Assembly (NCBI GenBank): GCA_041920465.1
Contig: JBHGXW010000075.1
Coordinates: 8,045-72,044 of the forward strand
DNA length: 64,000 nt
Reading direction: 5' to 3'
Origin: Brevibacillus_H sp041920465
GTDB lineage: Bacteria > Bacillota > Bacilli > Brevibacillales > Brevibacillaceae
Shown: one piece after another, positions 17,477-26,835 of the stretch
How positions within the stretch are numbered: position 1 is the first letter of the stretch
Layout of the letters: every line of letters starts with the position of its first letter
Notes under the pieces: model-generated
Seen by the model: the letters and a program-made list of their open reading frames with translations, nothing else
What the model was told of the DNA's origin: nothing
Database searches by the model: none
Program-made: the position numbers and the translations under genes

Positions 17477-19408
17477 TTACTCCATTCTAGCCACAGCCGT
17501 TTCTTGAGAGGCTAGCACGAGTTCGTTACTCACCGATTGCGTCTCTGGCTTTTCCAGATGCCGGTACATCGGATCGTGATAGGTTGGTACAATCTTCATC
17601 AAGAATTGCTTTACTTCATCATGTGCTATGTTCGTTTTCCGTATCTTCTGCTCAAGTACCCGCAGCATGAAGAAAAAGTGTTCTCCGTCAAAATCAATTG
17701 GTTTTTCAACATAAATCCGATTATGTCTGGTGGAGGAAACTTCACTGTCCGTCAGCAGCAACTCTTCATACAGCTTTTCTCCCGGACGTATTCCGGTATA
17801 GACAATCTTGATGTCCTTCTCCAGTTCCAGACCGCACAATCGGATTAAATCTTCTGCCAGCGATACGATTTTTACAGGTTTTCCCATATCCAGCACAAAC
17901 ACTTCTCCGCCTAAAGAGAAAGCTCCTGCTTGAATCACCAGTTGGGCAGCTTCTGTCACAGTCATGAAATATCGAACCATATTCGGGTCGGTAACGGTAA
18001 CAGGCCCGCCTTCTTTTATTTGCTGTTTAAATAAGGGAATAACACTTCCTCGACTGCCCAGAACATTGCCAAAGCGGACAGCGGCAAACTTGGTATGGCT
18101 GGTCTTGTCCAATTGTTGGATAATCATTTCGGCAATTCTCTTGGTTACACCCATCACACTTGTTGGATTCACCGCTTTATCAGTAGACAGCATTACGAAA
18201 TGAGTTGCCCCAAACCGGTGCGCACACTCCGCCACCACCTTGGTCCCAAAGATATTGTTCTTTATCGCTTCGATGGGGTTATTCTCCATCATCGGCACAT
18301 GCTTATGGGCAGCAGCATGGAAGACGACATGTGGTCGATACTCCTGAAAAATGCTCCGGATACGGAACTCTTCTTGTATATTGCCAACAATGACAGTTAA
18401 GGGTAAGTCAGGGTGCCGCTTTTTCAGCTCCATCTCGATACCATAGAGACTATTTTCACCGCGTCCCAAAAGGATCATCTCCCGAGGGTCAAAACGAGCC
18501 ACCTGACGACAAATCTCCGAACCAATGGAACCGCCTGCTCCGGTTACCAAAACCACCTGGTTCGTTACATAGCTGGCGATTTCATTCAGGTCTACGTCTA
18601 CAGGCTCTCTGCCGAGAAGATCCTCTACCTGCACATCGCGAATTTGATCCAGATTTACTTTGCCGTTGATGACATCTTGGATACTGGGAACAAGCTTGAT
18701 CTGTACTTTCATTTCCTTGCATATGTGAATAATCTTGGCTACTTCCTCCTTGGAAACGGTTGGCATCGCGATTACAATGAGATCGATTGACCGGGTTTGC
18801 ACAATATCCTGAATCTCTTTTCTTGTACCAATCACGGGGATACCCACGACACTCATATGTAACTTTTGGGGATCATCATCAATAAACCCGACAACGTAAA
18901 TATTTTGATTCGCCCCTTTGCGGAGTTCTTTGGCAATGGTTGCGCCCGTGTATCCTGCTCCAATAATCAGAGCGTTTTTTACCTTACACTTTTTACGGCG
19001 TGCATAATCATCCAGATACACGCGTATAAACAGGCGGGAGCCCCCGATCCACAATATCATGAGCACCCACATCGTAAGGAAAACGGAAGGAGGAATGAAA
19101 ATGTTGACATGAAGGGAACGCAAAACAACATATGTGCCAGTGATCAGCAGAATGGATAGCGTGATTGCCCGAATAATGGAAATGAGTTCTCCGATGCTCG
19201 CATATTCCCATACCCGTCGATACAGGTTAAAGGCAAAAAATATGCTGACGGTAATAAACAGGCTGATGGTAAGAAGATAGGGAATTCCCAGACTAAAGGT
19301 GTAGGGAATGTCACCTTCGAAGCGAAGCAGATAGCTTATGATAATTGTGAAATAAATAATCAAAGCATCCAAAAAGACAAAAAACACTACTTTTTGCCGA
19401 ATATTCAC
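17477..19408 (-). CDS. pglF: UDP-sugar 4,6-dehydratase, PglF/CapD type
   Basis: A 643-residue membrane-bound dehydratase. Four or five N-terminal helices (1-130), a Rossmann-like CoA-binding-type domain (ALIIGAGYTGATIAKEL) and a C-terminal SDR domain (VLVTGAGGSIGSEICRQ, ~285) follow in order. The catalytic region reads MLSTDKAVNPTSVMGVTKR: the usual SDR tyrosine is replaced by methionine before the lysine, as is typical of the FlaA1/PglF/CapD group. The expected product is the 4-keto-6-deoxy form of UDP-GlcNAc, the first step toward bacillosamine. The GTG start at 19408 has an AGAGG site 8 bases upstream. It heads toward, and pairs with, pglE/pglD. Confidence 0.9.
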   Translation of the reverse strand: MNIRQKVVFFVFLDALIIYFTIIISYLLRFEGDIPYTFSLGIPYLLTISLFITVSIFFAFNLYRRVWEYASIGELISIIRAITLSILLITGTYVVLRSLHVNIFIPPSVFLTMWVLMILWIGGSRLFIRVYLDDYARRKKCKVKNALIIGAGYTGATIAKELRKGANQNIYVVGFIDDDPQKLHMSVVGIPVIGTRKEIQDIVQTRSIDLIVIAMPTVSKEEVAKIIHICKEMKVQIKLVPSIQDVINGKVNLDQIRDVQVEDLLGREPVDVDLNEIASYVTNQVVLVTGAGGSIGSEICRQVARFDPREMILLGRGENSLYGIEMELKKRHPDLPLTVIVGNIQEEFRIRSIFQEYRPHVVFHAAAHKHVPMMENNPIEAIKNNIFGTKVVAECAHRFGATHFVMLSTDKAVNPTSVMGVTKRIAEMIIQQLDKTSHTKFAAVRFGNVLGSRGSVIPLFKQQIKEGGPVTVTDPNMVRYFMTVTEAAQLVIQAGAFSLGGEVFVLDMGKPVKIVSLAEDLIRLCGLELEKDIKIVYTGIRPGEKLYEELLLTDSEVSSTRHNRIYVEKPIDFDGEHFFFMLRVLEQKIRKTNIAHDEVKQFLMKIVPTYHDPMYRHLEKPETQSVSNELVLASQETAVARME

Positions 19409-19456
19409 GATAATCGCCTCTTTACTGCCATATAGACACCACCGTTCTCTGTGTTT

Positions 19457-20608
19457 TCACCATTGCAAGCAATCTTTTATACATTCAATAATTCGCTCTT
19501 GATCCTCAGGCAGGAGATTAGATCCCGAGGGCAAACAGATTCCCGTCTCAAATAAACGGTCAGATACACTTATCCCTTCCTCATGGGGATAGTAGGTACA
19601 GGTTTGAAACAACGGTTGAAGATGAAGAGGTTTCCACACCGGTCTGGCCTCTATCTCGTGCTGCTCCAAAACATCAATGAGGTCCCCGGCCGTTTTCCCG
19701 CATTCTTCCTTGACAATTTGGGCAACGGTCAACCAACGCGTCGAGAAACCGTAACTTGCTTCCGGCATGAACCTGACTCCTTTCAAGGAAGACAGGCTTT
19801 GTTGATAACGAGCGAAAATGTTTCTTCTTGCTTCTATTCGTTCAGGCAGCTTTCGCAGTTGAGCCCTTCCAATCCCCGCGAGCACATTACTTAATCGATA
19901 GTTATACCCCATCTCTTTGTGCTGATAATGTCTGACAGGTTCACGGGCTTGAGATGCCCAATACCGAGCTTTTTCCAATGCTTCCAGATCGTCGGACACC
20001 AGCATGCCGCCACCCGAAGTAGTAATGATCTTGTTTCCGTTAAAAGAATAAATCCCAAATCGACCAAAAGTACCGCTCGCCTTGCCTTTATAAGTAGCCC
20101 CCAGCGATTCCGCTGCATCTTCTATGACCGGAACGCCAAAGGAATCACAAATCTTTCCGATCTCCTCCATGTCGGCACTTTGTCCATAGAGACTGACAAC
20201 AACAACAGCTTTGGGGAGCTTACCTGTCTGATTTGCTTCATTCATGGCTCTTTTGAGCGCCTGCGGGGACATGTTCCAAGAGGATGGCTCCGAATCGATA
20301 AACACAGGTGTCGCGCCCTGAAACAGAATGGGATTGGCACTGGCGACAAATGTTAGAGTCGAGCAAAAAACCGTGTCGCCCACCCCCACCCCCAATAAAC
20401 GGAGTGCCAAATGAATGGCAGCCGTGCCGGAGCTAAGAGCCACAGCCCCCCTCACCCCAACGTAATCAGCCAACTCTTGTTCAAATCCTTCCACATGGGG
20501 CCCCAGCGGAGCAATCCAGTTGGAAGCAAATGCTTCGGCAACATATTCCCGTTCCAAATCCCCCATATGCGGAGGAGACAAGTAGATTTTTCGGGTTTTC
20601 GTCAGCAT
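19457..20608 (-). CDS. pglE: PLP-dependent sugar aminotransferase, PglE/DegT type
   Basis: A 383-residue DegT/DnrJ/EryC1 aminotransferase. The PLP lysine is in YSFNGNKIITTSGGGML (~186), with ALSSGTAAIHLALRLL and VPVIEDAAESLGATYKGK upstream as expected for the fold. It should add an amino group to the 4-keto sugar made by PglF. The start overlaps the end of pglD by 7 bases, and a strong GGGAGGTGAG site precedes the ATG. Other sugar substrates (perosamine-like) cannot be excluded, but the neighbours favour UDP-bacillosamine. Confidence 0.9.
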   Translation of the reverse strand: MLTKTRKIYLSPPHMGDLEREYVAEAFASNWIAPLGPHVEGFEQELADYVGVRGAVALSSGTAAIHLALRLLGVGVGDTVFCSTLTFVASANPILFQGATPVFIDSEPSSWNMSPQALKRAMNEANQTGKLPKAVVVVSLYGQSADMEEIGKICDSFGVPVIEDAAESLGATYKGKASGTFGRFGIYSFNGNKIITTSGGGMLVSDDLEALEKARYWASQAREPVRHYQHKEMGYNYRLSNVLAGIGRAQLRKLPERIEARRNIFARYQQSLSSLKGVRFMPEASYGFSTRWLTVAQIVKEECGKTAGDLIDVLEQHEIEARPVWKPLHLQPLFQTCTYYPHEEGISVSDRLFETGICLPSGSNLLPEDQERIIECIKDCLQW

Positions 20609-21282
20609 CCAGTCTCACCTCCCTTTTGATCTTGATTTCTCACAATCGGCTTGGCTGGTACTCCAACAGCTACACAGCTTTCCGGTAAAGTCTTGGTTAC
20701 AACGGCCCCGGCTCCAACAATGGTGTTGGAACCAATCTCGACTCCTTGTATGACAGCAGAGCCTGTGCCTATCTCGGCACCCGTTCGAATAACAACTCCG
20801 CCCGATATATTGCATCCCGGCAAGACTGTGACAAACGGCTCAATCACCGCATCATGTCCAATCGTACAGCCATAATTAATCAAGGCGTGATCTCCGATGT
20901 GAATATTGGTGCTTACCACACTATTGGCGCAGATGCATACCCCTTCTCCGATCACTACTTCGTCTCCCACTACCGCTGTGGGATGGATAAGCGTGGCAAA
21001 CTGTACGTGATCATAATGGTTTGTTATGTATTCAACCAGCTTCTTTCTGGTTTTCGACTGTCCGACTGCACACACCACCGATACTCCCTGCAAATCTTGT
21101 GCTGCCAACATGTCAACCGTCCCCAACACAACGTGCCCATTTAATCTCTCCCCTGTTTTGAAAGGATTATCGTCCAGGTACCCCAACAGCTCCCATTCAC
21201 CCTTCTCCCGATTCAAGTCTTTGATCAGTTGGGCAGTCTCTCTGCCTTGTCCACCTGCTCCAATTATGATGATCTTCTTCAT
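20602..21282 (-). CDS. pglD: Sugar N-acetyltransferase, PglD/NeuD type
   Basis: A 226-residue two-domain protein: an N-terminal PglD_N Rossmann region (IIIIGAGGQGRETAQL) and a C-terminal left-handed beta helix of hexapeptide repeats (VIGEGVCICANSVVS, INYGCTIGHDAVIEP, VLPGCNISGGVVI). The histidine in GCTIGHDA is at the expected catalytic spot. It should acetylate the 4-amino sugar to give UDP-N,N'-diacetylbacillosamine. The ATG at 21282 is preferred because the GAGGAGAG site lies right before it. Confidence 0.9.
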   Translation of the reverse strand: MKKIIIIGAGGQGRETAQLIKDLNREKGEWELLGYLDDNPFKTGERLNGHVVLGTVDMLAAQDLQGVSVVCAVGQSKTRKKLVEYITNHYDHVQFATLIHPTAVVGDEVVIGEGVCICANSVVSTNIHIGDHALINYGCTIGHDAVIEPFVTVLPGCNISGGVVIRTGAEIGTGSAVIQGVEIGSNTIVGAGAVVTKTLPESCVAVGVPAKPIVRNQDQKGGETGC

Positions 21283-21294
21283 CGCTCTCCTCAC

Positions 21295-21927
21295 TTACCC
21301 ATCTGCCTGATTTAACTCTGAGCCCATAAATTCAGGCATAGTTGCATTTTCCTGATAGCTGATGCCCTCTGCTCGCAATACTTTCTTGACTGTCAACAAC
21401 ATGATTTTAAGATCTAACCAGATAGATCGGTGTTCCACATACCAGATATCCAAAGCGAACTTCTCTTCCCAGGTGAGTGTGTTACGCCCATTTACCTGAG
21501 CCCAGCCGGTGATACCCGGCTTCACTTCATGCCGTCTGGCTTGTTCCGGGGTATAACGTGTCAAATACTTCATGAGCAGAGGTCTTGGTCCGACCAGGCT
21601 CAGATCTCCCTTCACTACATTGAATAATTGGGGAAGCTCATCCAAACTCCATCTGCGCAATAAACGCCCCAAAGGAGTAAGCCTTGCCTCATCCGCCAGC
21701 AGGGCACCATGGGAATCATACATATCTCGCATGGTCCGAAATTTATATATGGTAAACGGCTTACCATGCAGTCCCGGCCGAAGCTGTCTGAATAGGATCG
21801 GTGAGCCAAGCTGGGCACGAATCAACACGCCGACCATTACCATAATCGGGAGGAAGATGATCAGGGCCGTTATCGCTACCGCCAGATCCAATACTCGTTT
21901 AAGAAGCTTGTCCAACACATCAACCAC
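21295..21927 (-). CDS. pglC: Initiating phosphoglycosyltransferase, PglC/bacterial sugar transferase
   Basis: A 210-residue monotopic phosphoglycosyltransferase. It has one N-terminal membrane segment (LAVAITALIIFLPIMVMVGVLI), the KFRTMRD motif, DELPQLFNVVKGDLSLVGPRP (the catalytic Asp-Glu pair in the first part), and KPGITGWAQVNGRN. It transfers a phospho-sugar from UDP-sugar to undecaprenyl phosphate to start a lipid-linked glycan. Length and motifs match PglC rather than the long WbaP. Translation likely begins with a GTG near 21927, overlapping the end of pglA by 8 bases. Confidence 0.9.
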   Translation of the reverse strand: MVDVLDKLLKRVLDLAVAITALIIFLPIMVMVGVLIRAQLGSPILFRQLRPGLHGKPFTIYKFRTMRDMYDSHGALLADEARLTPLGRLLRRWSLDELPQLFNVVKGDLSLVGPRPLLMKYLTRYTPEQARRHEVKPGITGWAQVNGRNTLTWEEKFALDIWYVEHRSIWLDLKIMLLTVKKVLRAEGISYQENATMPEFMGSELNQADG

Positions 21928-23167
21928 TTTCCTTTTGCAAAATTAGCTTGAGCTCCTCTTCGTAACGATAAGCAAGTCTTTCTCTTGAGAAGTTCTTCTG
22001 TACAAATTCATATCCGTTCTTACCCAATTGCTCCATTAAAACGCGATCATGGTACAGTTGAAGAACTCGCTTCTTAAAGTCCTCCGGATCTTCCGGGTCC
22101 ACATAATAACCGCATTGAGACTCTTCAACCAGTTTTCGGGCAACCCCATCAATTCCGAGAATAATCGGCTTCGCACAAGACATGTAATCAAACACCTTAT
22201 TGGGATATACAGTCTTAAAGGTTTCAACCTTCTTCAGCACAGCAGTACAGATATCCGATGCACGGCAAAAATCGGGAATGCTGGTCTTTGGCTGGGAAGG
22301 GATAAACAAGATGTTGCTCAATCGCTTTTCTTTGGCATAAGCCTGTAGGGCCGTTTTTTCCATCCCATCGCCAATGAGCAGAAATACAAGATCGGGGATA
22401 TCCTGACAAATTTCTGCTGCTTTGATGAGAGAAAGCAGATGATTGGCTACGCCGTGAGCTCCTAAATAGGTAATGACAAATTTACCTTGAAGCTGGTATT
22501 GCTCCCTTACCCAGTTTTCTTTGGAACCGGGCTGGAAAATATCGAGATCGGCGCCATTGGTGATTTCCACAATTTTCGAAGGATGTACGCCTTTTTTTTG
22601 AATCAGTGTTTCGCGAAATGCCGGGGTTAGCACATTAATTTTGCGAGCAGTACGGTAACAAAGCTTTTCGACCAGATAAGCCGCGCGTATCAGCAATCTG
22701 CTCTTCAATACGCCTGTATCTATTGCCGATTCCGGCCAAAGATCCCTTACCTCAAAAACAAGAGGAGTCCTCTTCAAGAAACTGGTAATAACACCTGTAA
22801 TGCCGACGAACAAAGGGGGAGAGGTAACGATCATGACATCGTGTTTTCCAATATGAAACAGACAGGCCCAAAGAGAAGAAAAGGTAAAAGAGAAGTACGC
22901 CCATAATCGACCCAAAAAGCTTTTGTTATATCCTTCTGAGACAAAGCACCTCCATATCGTAACCTGCTCAGAAATCTGCTCTTTCGTGATAAACTTGCCT
23001 TTATACTGCTCTGCCTTTTGTCCTGTTGTGTAATGAACAGTTCCGGCTACCACAGTAACGTGATGTCCCTGCCTGATCCAATACTTGACGAACTGGTTGA
23101 AGCGTGATCCCCCGGGATCGTTTTCGCCCAAGAAATACTGGTGGAGTAAAAGAATTTTCATTCGCAT
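21920..23167 (-). CDS. pglA: Glycosyltransferase family 4, PglA/WcaI-like
   Basis: A 415-residue GT-B enzyme. The N-terminal domain contains LLLHQYFLGENDPGGSR and the C-terminal domain contains the nucleotide-binding ITYLGAHGVANHLLSLIKA and the EX7E-like KVFDYMSCAKPIILGIDG. It most likely adds the second sugar to the PglC product on the inner membrane face; PglA in Campylobacter adds GalNAc, but the donor is not readable here. It is the first gene of the five-gene pgl unit, with no terminator between its members. Confidence 0.82.
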   Translation of the reverse strand: MRMKILLLHQYFLGENDPGGSRFNQFVKYWIRQGHHVTVVAGTVHYTTGQKAEQYKGKFITKEQISEQVTIWRCFVSEGYNKSFLGRLWAYFSFTFSSLWACLFHIGKHDVMIVTSPPLFVGITGVITSFLKRTPLVFEVRDLWPESAIDTGVLKSRLLIRAAYLVEKLCYRTARKINVLTPAFRETLIQKKGVHPSKIVEITNGADLDIFQPGSKENWVREQYQLQGKFVITYLGAHGVANHLLSLIKAAEICQDIPDLVFLLIGDGMEKTALQAYAKEKRLSNILFIPSQPKTSIPDFCRASDICTAVLKKVETFKTVYPNKVFDYMSCAKPIILGIDGVARKLVEESQCGYYVDPEDPEDFKKRVLQLYHDRVLMEQLGKNGYEFVQKNFSRERLAYRYEEELKLILQKESG

Positions 23168-23265
23168 CGATTATAAACCTCTGTCAAAATGGTCATTTTC
23201 ACCTAAACTTATAGAAATTAACAAAAAATATATAAGGAATTTTTAATCCTCAAGACGCTAAACTA

Positions 23266-23280
23266 ATGTAGACACTACAT
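23266..23280. promoter_or_regulatory. Perfect palindrome in the region upstream of pglA
   Basis: ATGTAG, three bases, CTACAT: a 6-base perfect inverted repeat about 100 bases upstream of pglA, between it and the beta-helix protein gene. It could be an operator for a small dimeric repressor. No matching regulator gene is nearby. The rest of the 206-base gap is AT-rich and shows no other clear feature. Confidence 0.35.
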
Positions 23281-23373
23281 AATAACCCTTTTGTTTTGAT
23301 TACTCCAACTGACACGGATCGTAGGGGTTGTTGGTTGTTCACTACACGAGAACATCCTAGTTTATTCATATTA

Positions 23374-25452
23374 TTAATTCAATTTAATCCACCCCTTACT
23401 TGTGTAGACATAAAGTCCTTCACCCTGCCCATTAGGATTCCAATTTACACCATCAGCGTAAGCAATTCTACCAATCTTTGCTGTGGGTGCAGAACTCCGA
23501 ACTGTCATATCAATATTGCCTGCATTAACCAATGCATAGTTTCTCATGTCTTGATTTGAAATCCATCCTCCGTTTGGTTCATGCGATAAATACTTAACGG
23601 ATAAACTACTATAATTAATAATCGAATTATTTCCTGTAGGATTATTATTCAGAATATAATTTGATAAGTTTGTCATTGTATTACCCATAATTACATTTGA
23701 TCCACTTGTAGAAGTAATTTCTATCCCAACATTTCCATTTTCAAAACGATTATATGCCACTTGGCAAATATCGCCATTTAATCTTACACCCGTATCAAAT
23801 AGTTCGAATGCTGACCCTATTACAACTATATGATTTGTATAATCGGTTGCCACATCTACACCAATCTTTACGCCAACCGTCCTTGAATTTATTAATCTAA
23901 TAGAATTGGAACTGTTTGAAAATTTAAATCCTGTTGATAAATTTTTTGTTGGAATCCCATCAAGCATTTGCACTCCATTTATTGACACATCGTAACATGA
24001 GTTATAATACGAGGAGTATGTAGTCCCATCATCAAAGGAAACCCCTATTCCTGTCGATTCTCCACCAATGATATTTACTCTATTTATTTGGCTCATATAA
24101 ACGCGAGCAAATTCTATACCTATTGTTGTTTCCTTCGACATCTTTAAAGTTAAGTCTTCAATTGAAATATTTCCTATAGCACTAAATTCCTTATTGTAAA
24201 TGGCGATCCCAGTTCCCGTATGGAGAAGAGTTGTATCAGTTCGACTAACCCCTTTGATTTTAATCCCATTCTTTAAATATATAGTTTGAAAATTATATGT
24301 ACCTTTTGGAAAAAATACAGATCCACTACTGGCAGAATTAATGGCTTCCTGTATTGCAGCAGTATCGTCGGTTAAGCCATCGCCAACAGCACCAAAATCT
24401 TTAACATTTACACTTTCGTCGGACGAACTTGTTCCATTACTCAAGATTTCTGTCGTTCTTGTGTTGCTCTCATCAGAAATAACAGTAAGCTCTTTACCAT
24501 TAATATTTGCAACCTTTTCTTTTCCTTCGTGATCAACTACGAGTCCGTTGGCAATAGATATTTTGCCAGTACCAGAGAAACTTTTTGAATGGAACATGAG
24601 TTTAATAATCTTTTTACTATCACTATTAACTTCATTTTCTTTCTCATCATTTATTACAACAAACCTTATGGCTCCATCGTATACTTTAGTTTGTTCTTTA
24701 ATTTTTATTCCCTCTTGGGCTGGCTTCGCTGACTCAAACTCAAAAAGGTTAGTATCATAGCTAACAATGAAGTCTTCTATATATAGCTTCTCAGCTTTTT
24801 CAACAATTACATTAGCAAAAAATTGTTTTCCATTTTGAATTGTAGATACCGACTCTATTCCTATGGATGGTTGCTCGATAACGTTGTTTTTTTCCATCAT
24901 TTCCATTTCTGGTATTGCTAAATTTATACGATTTCCTTCAGCGCCATTGTTTTTAGTAATCCTAATACGATATTTTAAAAACGGTGTATCATTATCAAAA
25001 ATAAATTCGTTTGAACCACCCTCCCATTTAGTAATATTTGTTTGACTATCCAATACCACCCAGGTATTCCCTCCATCATTTGACCCTTCAAAACTCCAGT
25101 CTTTGGGGAGTATCGCTATATTCCTCTTTTTTTCTTCAAGTCCTCCACTATAAATTACATATTTGGAAATAGTTTTAGGCTTGGGAAATTCGTATGCTAA
25201 CCATCCAGTAGTGTCTGAAATCCCCCACCCTTGGTATCCACCCTCATAAAAGCTATTTATTCCATTGAATGCTTTCCAACTTGGTGCTTTCTCTAAGTTC
25301 TGGCTCGAAGTAACGGCACCTGACGGTAAATTTTCTGATTTCATAACAGGAATTAGATTTTTAGAGAATTCCTGTGCTGCCATTGAAGGGGTTATGGTAA
25401 ACAAGAAAAGCATTAAATAAATGAATAATATTAAGCCAAACATATTTTTCAT
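23374..25452 (-). CDS. Secreted discoidin / cohesin-like / beta-helix protein
   Basis: About 692 residues in ordered modules: a signal peptide (MKNMFGLILFIYLMLFLFT, cut near MAA), an F5/8 type C (discoidin) domain at roughly 30-190 (SWKAFNGINSFYEGGYQGWG, GWLAYEFPKPKTISKYVIY), a cohesin-like beta domain at ~195-315 (FIVSYDTNLFEFES), and a right-handed beta helix of the pectate-lyase-3 group from ~345 (VKDFGAVGDGLTDDTAAIQEAI). The discoidin and cohesin-like parts suggest glycan or protein binding, the helix a polysaccharide lyase/hydrolase or structural role; no catalytic residues can be assigned. Start at 25452 chosen over an upstream GTG without a ribosome site. AT-rich compared with pgl. Confidence 0.8.
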   Translation of the reverse strand: MKNMFGLILFIYLMLFLFTITPSMAAQEFSKNLIPVMKSENLPSGAVTSSQNLEKAPSWKAFNGINSFYEGGYQGWGISDTTGWLAYEFPKPKTISKYVIYSGGLEEKKRNIAILPKDWSFEGSNDGGNTWVVLDSQTNITKWEGGSNEFIFDNDTPFLKYRIRITKNNGAEGNRINLAIPEMEMMEKNNVIEQPSIGIESVSTIQNGKQFFANVIVEKAEKLYIEDFIVSYDTNLFEFESAKPAQEGIKIKEQTKVYDGAIRFVVINDEKENEVNSDSKKIIKLMFHSKSFSGTGKISIANGLVVDHEGKEKVANINGKELTVISDESNTRTTEILSNGTSSSDESVNVKDFGAVGDGLTDDTAAIQEAINSASSGSVFFPKGTYNFQTIYLKNGIKIKGVSRTDTTLLHTGTGIAIYNKEFSAIGNISIEDLTLKMSKETTIGIEFARVYMSQINRVNIIGGESTGIGVSFDDGTTYSSYYNSCYDVSINGVQMLDGIPTKNLSTGFKFSNSSNSIRLINSRTVGVKIGVDVATDYTNHIVVIGSAFELFDTGVRLNGDICQVAYNRFENGNVGIEITSTSGSNVIMGNTMTNLSNYILNNNPTGNNSIINYSSLSVKYLSHEPNGGWISNQDMRNYALVNAGNIDMTVRSSAPTAKIGRIAYADGVNWNPNGQGEGLYVYTSKGWIKLN

Positions 25453-25586
25453 AAATTCATGTCCCCAACTCTTTATAAATTGTTTGCTGAACACTTATCT
25501 ACTAAAGGAAATATTCCAAATAATGAAGTAAGAAGTTACTTCCAAAAAGATGAATTATGCATGTTTCCATGGATTTATTCATCCCG

Positions 25587-26732
25587 TTATTTCAATGTTG
25601 ACAATATGAAATCATACTTCTGTGATAACAAATTGTTATAATCTTCAAGGTAGTAATCATCTTTAATTTTTCTACATTGGGCACTTTTCGTTTGTAAATC
25701 TTCCGGATTATTTTTTAGATGATGCAGTAGTTCTTTTAAACTCTCAACTCGATTGTCATCTACTGCCCAGCCAATCCCATTATTTACAACAAACTTTTCT
25801 AATTCAGTCTGTTTAGCCACAATAATTGGCAACTCGCAAACGATTGCTTCATATAACTTGTTAGGCAAAGCCAGCTTAACGTTTTCATAGGCGATATCAT
25901 AAACGGAATATACAATGTCAACTTTCCCGTAAATGTTCAGAATATCTTTCGTGTAATCATAGGCGCCTGTTATTTTTACAAAATCACTTACATTATTATT
26001 CTGGATATATGTTTTAATTTCACATGCATCCGGCCCTTCTCCGGCAATCAAGATTTCAAAAGCTTCCTTATGATCTTTTACGGCATCGATTAACTGCAGA
26101 ATTTGCTTTTTATAACGAATAAACCCCACATACCCAATCACAATTTTCTTGTTAGGTTCAGCTTTTTTATAATTAGAGAAAAGCTCCCTTGAGGGGACAT
26201 TTGGCATAAAAAAATACTTATCTTCATCTATAAACCTGCTGTAATAGGCATCCCAGAAGTATGGGGAAGTAAGAATTAGTAGCTCTATCTTCTTCGTTAT
26301 CATTTTTTCTATGAAGATCAGTCCCCGTCTAACTACTTCCTTATAACCTATTTGATCGTTAATAATAAACGAGGGCAGATCACCAATCTCATAAATTATT
26401 TTGATATTATTATCGAAGAAGATTTTATAAAGAAAGGCAGTAAAAAGCATGTCAATATTACCTACGTGTAGAAGTTGAGGCTTTATCTGTCTTATTTCTT
26501 TTAATGCTTTACATAAAAAAATCGGAAAATGCAGTAATTTTTTGATACGCTTACGTACGCTAACCTTCAACAAAATAGGGATCACCTTCACATTATCAGG
26601 TAACGTAAAGGGTGTATTAATTCCGCGATCCCAGTAAAGAACGTATGTTTCTATTAATTTTGAAGTGGTTAATGACATTCTTTTTATAAATCTGGGATTT
26701 GGATCGTTTGGATATAAAAATACAAATTTCAT
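25587..26732 (-). CDS. Glycosyltransferase family 4 (polysaccharide locus)
   Basis: A 381-residue GT-B glycosyltransferase. The C-terminal part has VIGYVGFIRYKKQILQLIDAV (donor-binding start) and LPNKLYEAIVCELPIIVAKQTE, the GT4 EX7E-type region; N-terminal LLHVGNIDMLFTAFLYKI also fits. The sugar is unknown. The ATG at 26732 has GGAGG six bases upstream. DNA is AT-rich and codon use differs from pgl, which fits a variable, transferred part of the locus. No flippase gene follows. Confidence 0.82.
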   Translation of the reverse strand: MKFVFLYPNDPNPRFIKRMSLTTSKLIETYVLYWDRGINTPFTLPDNVKVIPILLKVSVRKRIKKLLHFPIFLCKALKEIRQIKPQLLHVGNIDMLFTAFLYKIFFDNNIKIIYEIGDLPSFIINDQIGYKEVVRRGLIFIEKMITKKIELLILTSPYFWDAYYSRFIDEDKYFFMPNVPSRELFSNYKKAEPNKKIVIGYVGFIRYKKQILQLIDAVKDHKEAFEILIAGEGPDACEIKTYIQNNNVSDFVKITGAYDYTKDILNIYGKVDIVYSVYDIAYENVKLALPNKLYEAIVCELPIIVAKQTELEKFVVNNGIGWAVDDNRVESLKELLHHLKNNPEDLQTKSAQCRKIKDDYYLEDYNNLLSQKYDFILSTLK

Positions 26733-26835
26733 CAAATTCCTCCATTTTTATCAGCTTCTACTCAAATAGAGAATTCTCAGCAATCCATAATATAGTAAAT
26801 CGTTTAAAATAATAGAATAATTGTCGAGAAAGGGG

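Noticed and set aside
18413..18790. Plus-strand frames opposite pglF
   Set aside because: Shadow frames of a conserved dehydratase gene.
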